Shown here piece after piece: positions 10,341 to 10,389 of a stretch of DNA of 10,389 bases. Below the pieces are notes generated by a model. That model was not told the DNA's origin, did no database searches, and saw only the letters and a program-made list of their open reading frames with translations. The position numbers were made by a program, and so were the translations under genes. Source of the stretch: Candidatus Aenigmatarchaeota archaeon (GTDB lineage: Archaea > Aenigmatarchaeota > Aenigmatarchaeia > GW2011-AR5); the NCBI GenBank assembly GCA_016202845.1, contig JACQNW010000099.1, positions 1 through 10,389 on the forward strand, in the 5' to 3' direction. Every line of letters starts with the position of its first letter. Position 1 is the first letter of the stretch.

Positions 10341-10389
10341 TTATGCCTCCATCAAAAACTTGTAATTTTTATTGATTGTTTTGAAAAGA

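Noticed and set aside
1..10389. A mobile genetic element or defence island.
   Set aside because: No transposase, integrase, tRNA attachment site, nuclease or CRISPR repeat is visible, and the backbone is conserved translation and transcription genes.

Overview
This is an archaeal chromosome segment. Nine genes belong to information-processing families found in archaea and eukaryotes but mostly not in bacteria: S28e, L7Ae, S27e, aIF2-alpha, Nop10, RpoK, archaeal-type S2, L10e and a PAC2-family chaperone. Many start codons lie about 23 to 27 bases from the centre of an AT-rich TATA-like box, as expected for leaderless archaeal transcripts. The remaining starts have GGAGGT-like Shine-Dalgarno sequences. 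Packed core genes mixed with small unrecognisable ORFs suggest a DPANN-like lineage (Woesearchaeota or Pacearchaeota type), but this placement is inference and no taxonomic marker was compared.

Layout. 1-690: leftward L7Ae-S28e operon. 780-1002: S27e. 1014-1705: leftward tandem pair of paralogous orphan genes plus a nine-codon remnant of a third copy. 1756-3158: aIF2-alpha, an orphan, Nop10 and a frame-broken small gene, each joined to the next by an ATGA overlap. 3153-3250: inverted repeats that can fold in two mutually exclusive ways. 3316-4080: PAC2 chaperone. 4081-4250: a 35-base hairpin repeat, a 12-bp palindrome and a 92-base element closed by a perfect 17-bp stem. 4320-5216: rpoK and rps2. 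5249-7823: a membrane-anchored winged-helix regulator, a secreted or anchored cysteine-rich peptide and a divergent two-gene ABC-2 exporter. 7860-8393: L10e, with a perfect hairpin covering its ribosome binding site. 8508-9641: CPA2 cation/proton antiporter. 9688-9975: orphan. 10003-10078: second, doubled occurrence of the hairpin repeat. 10113-10340: a frame-broken orphan.

The usual archaeal cluster S27e, aIF2-alpha, Nop10, PAC2 is recognisable but has been opened by lineage-specific small genes and structured intergenic DNA at each junction. The translation genes serve ribosome assembly and initiation. The regulator, peptide and exporter group looks like an envelope-stress or small-molecule export module. 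The most unusual material is non-coding: the hairpin repeat whose loop is reversed between copies, the 17-bp-stem element before rpoK, the alternative hairpins after Nop10, and the L10e leader hairpin. No rRNA, tRNA, CRISPR array or transposase gene was seen.
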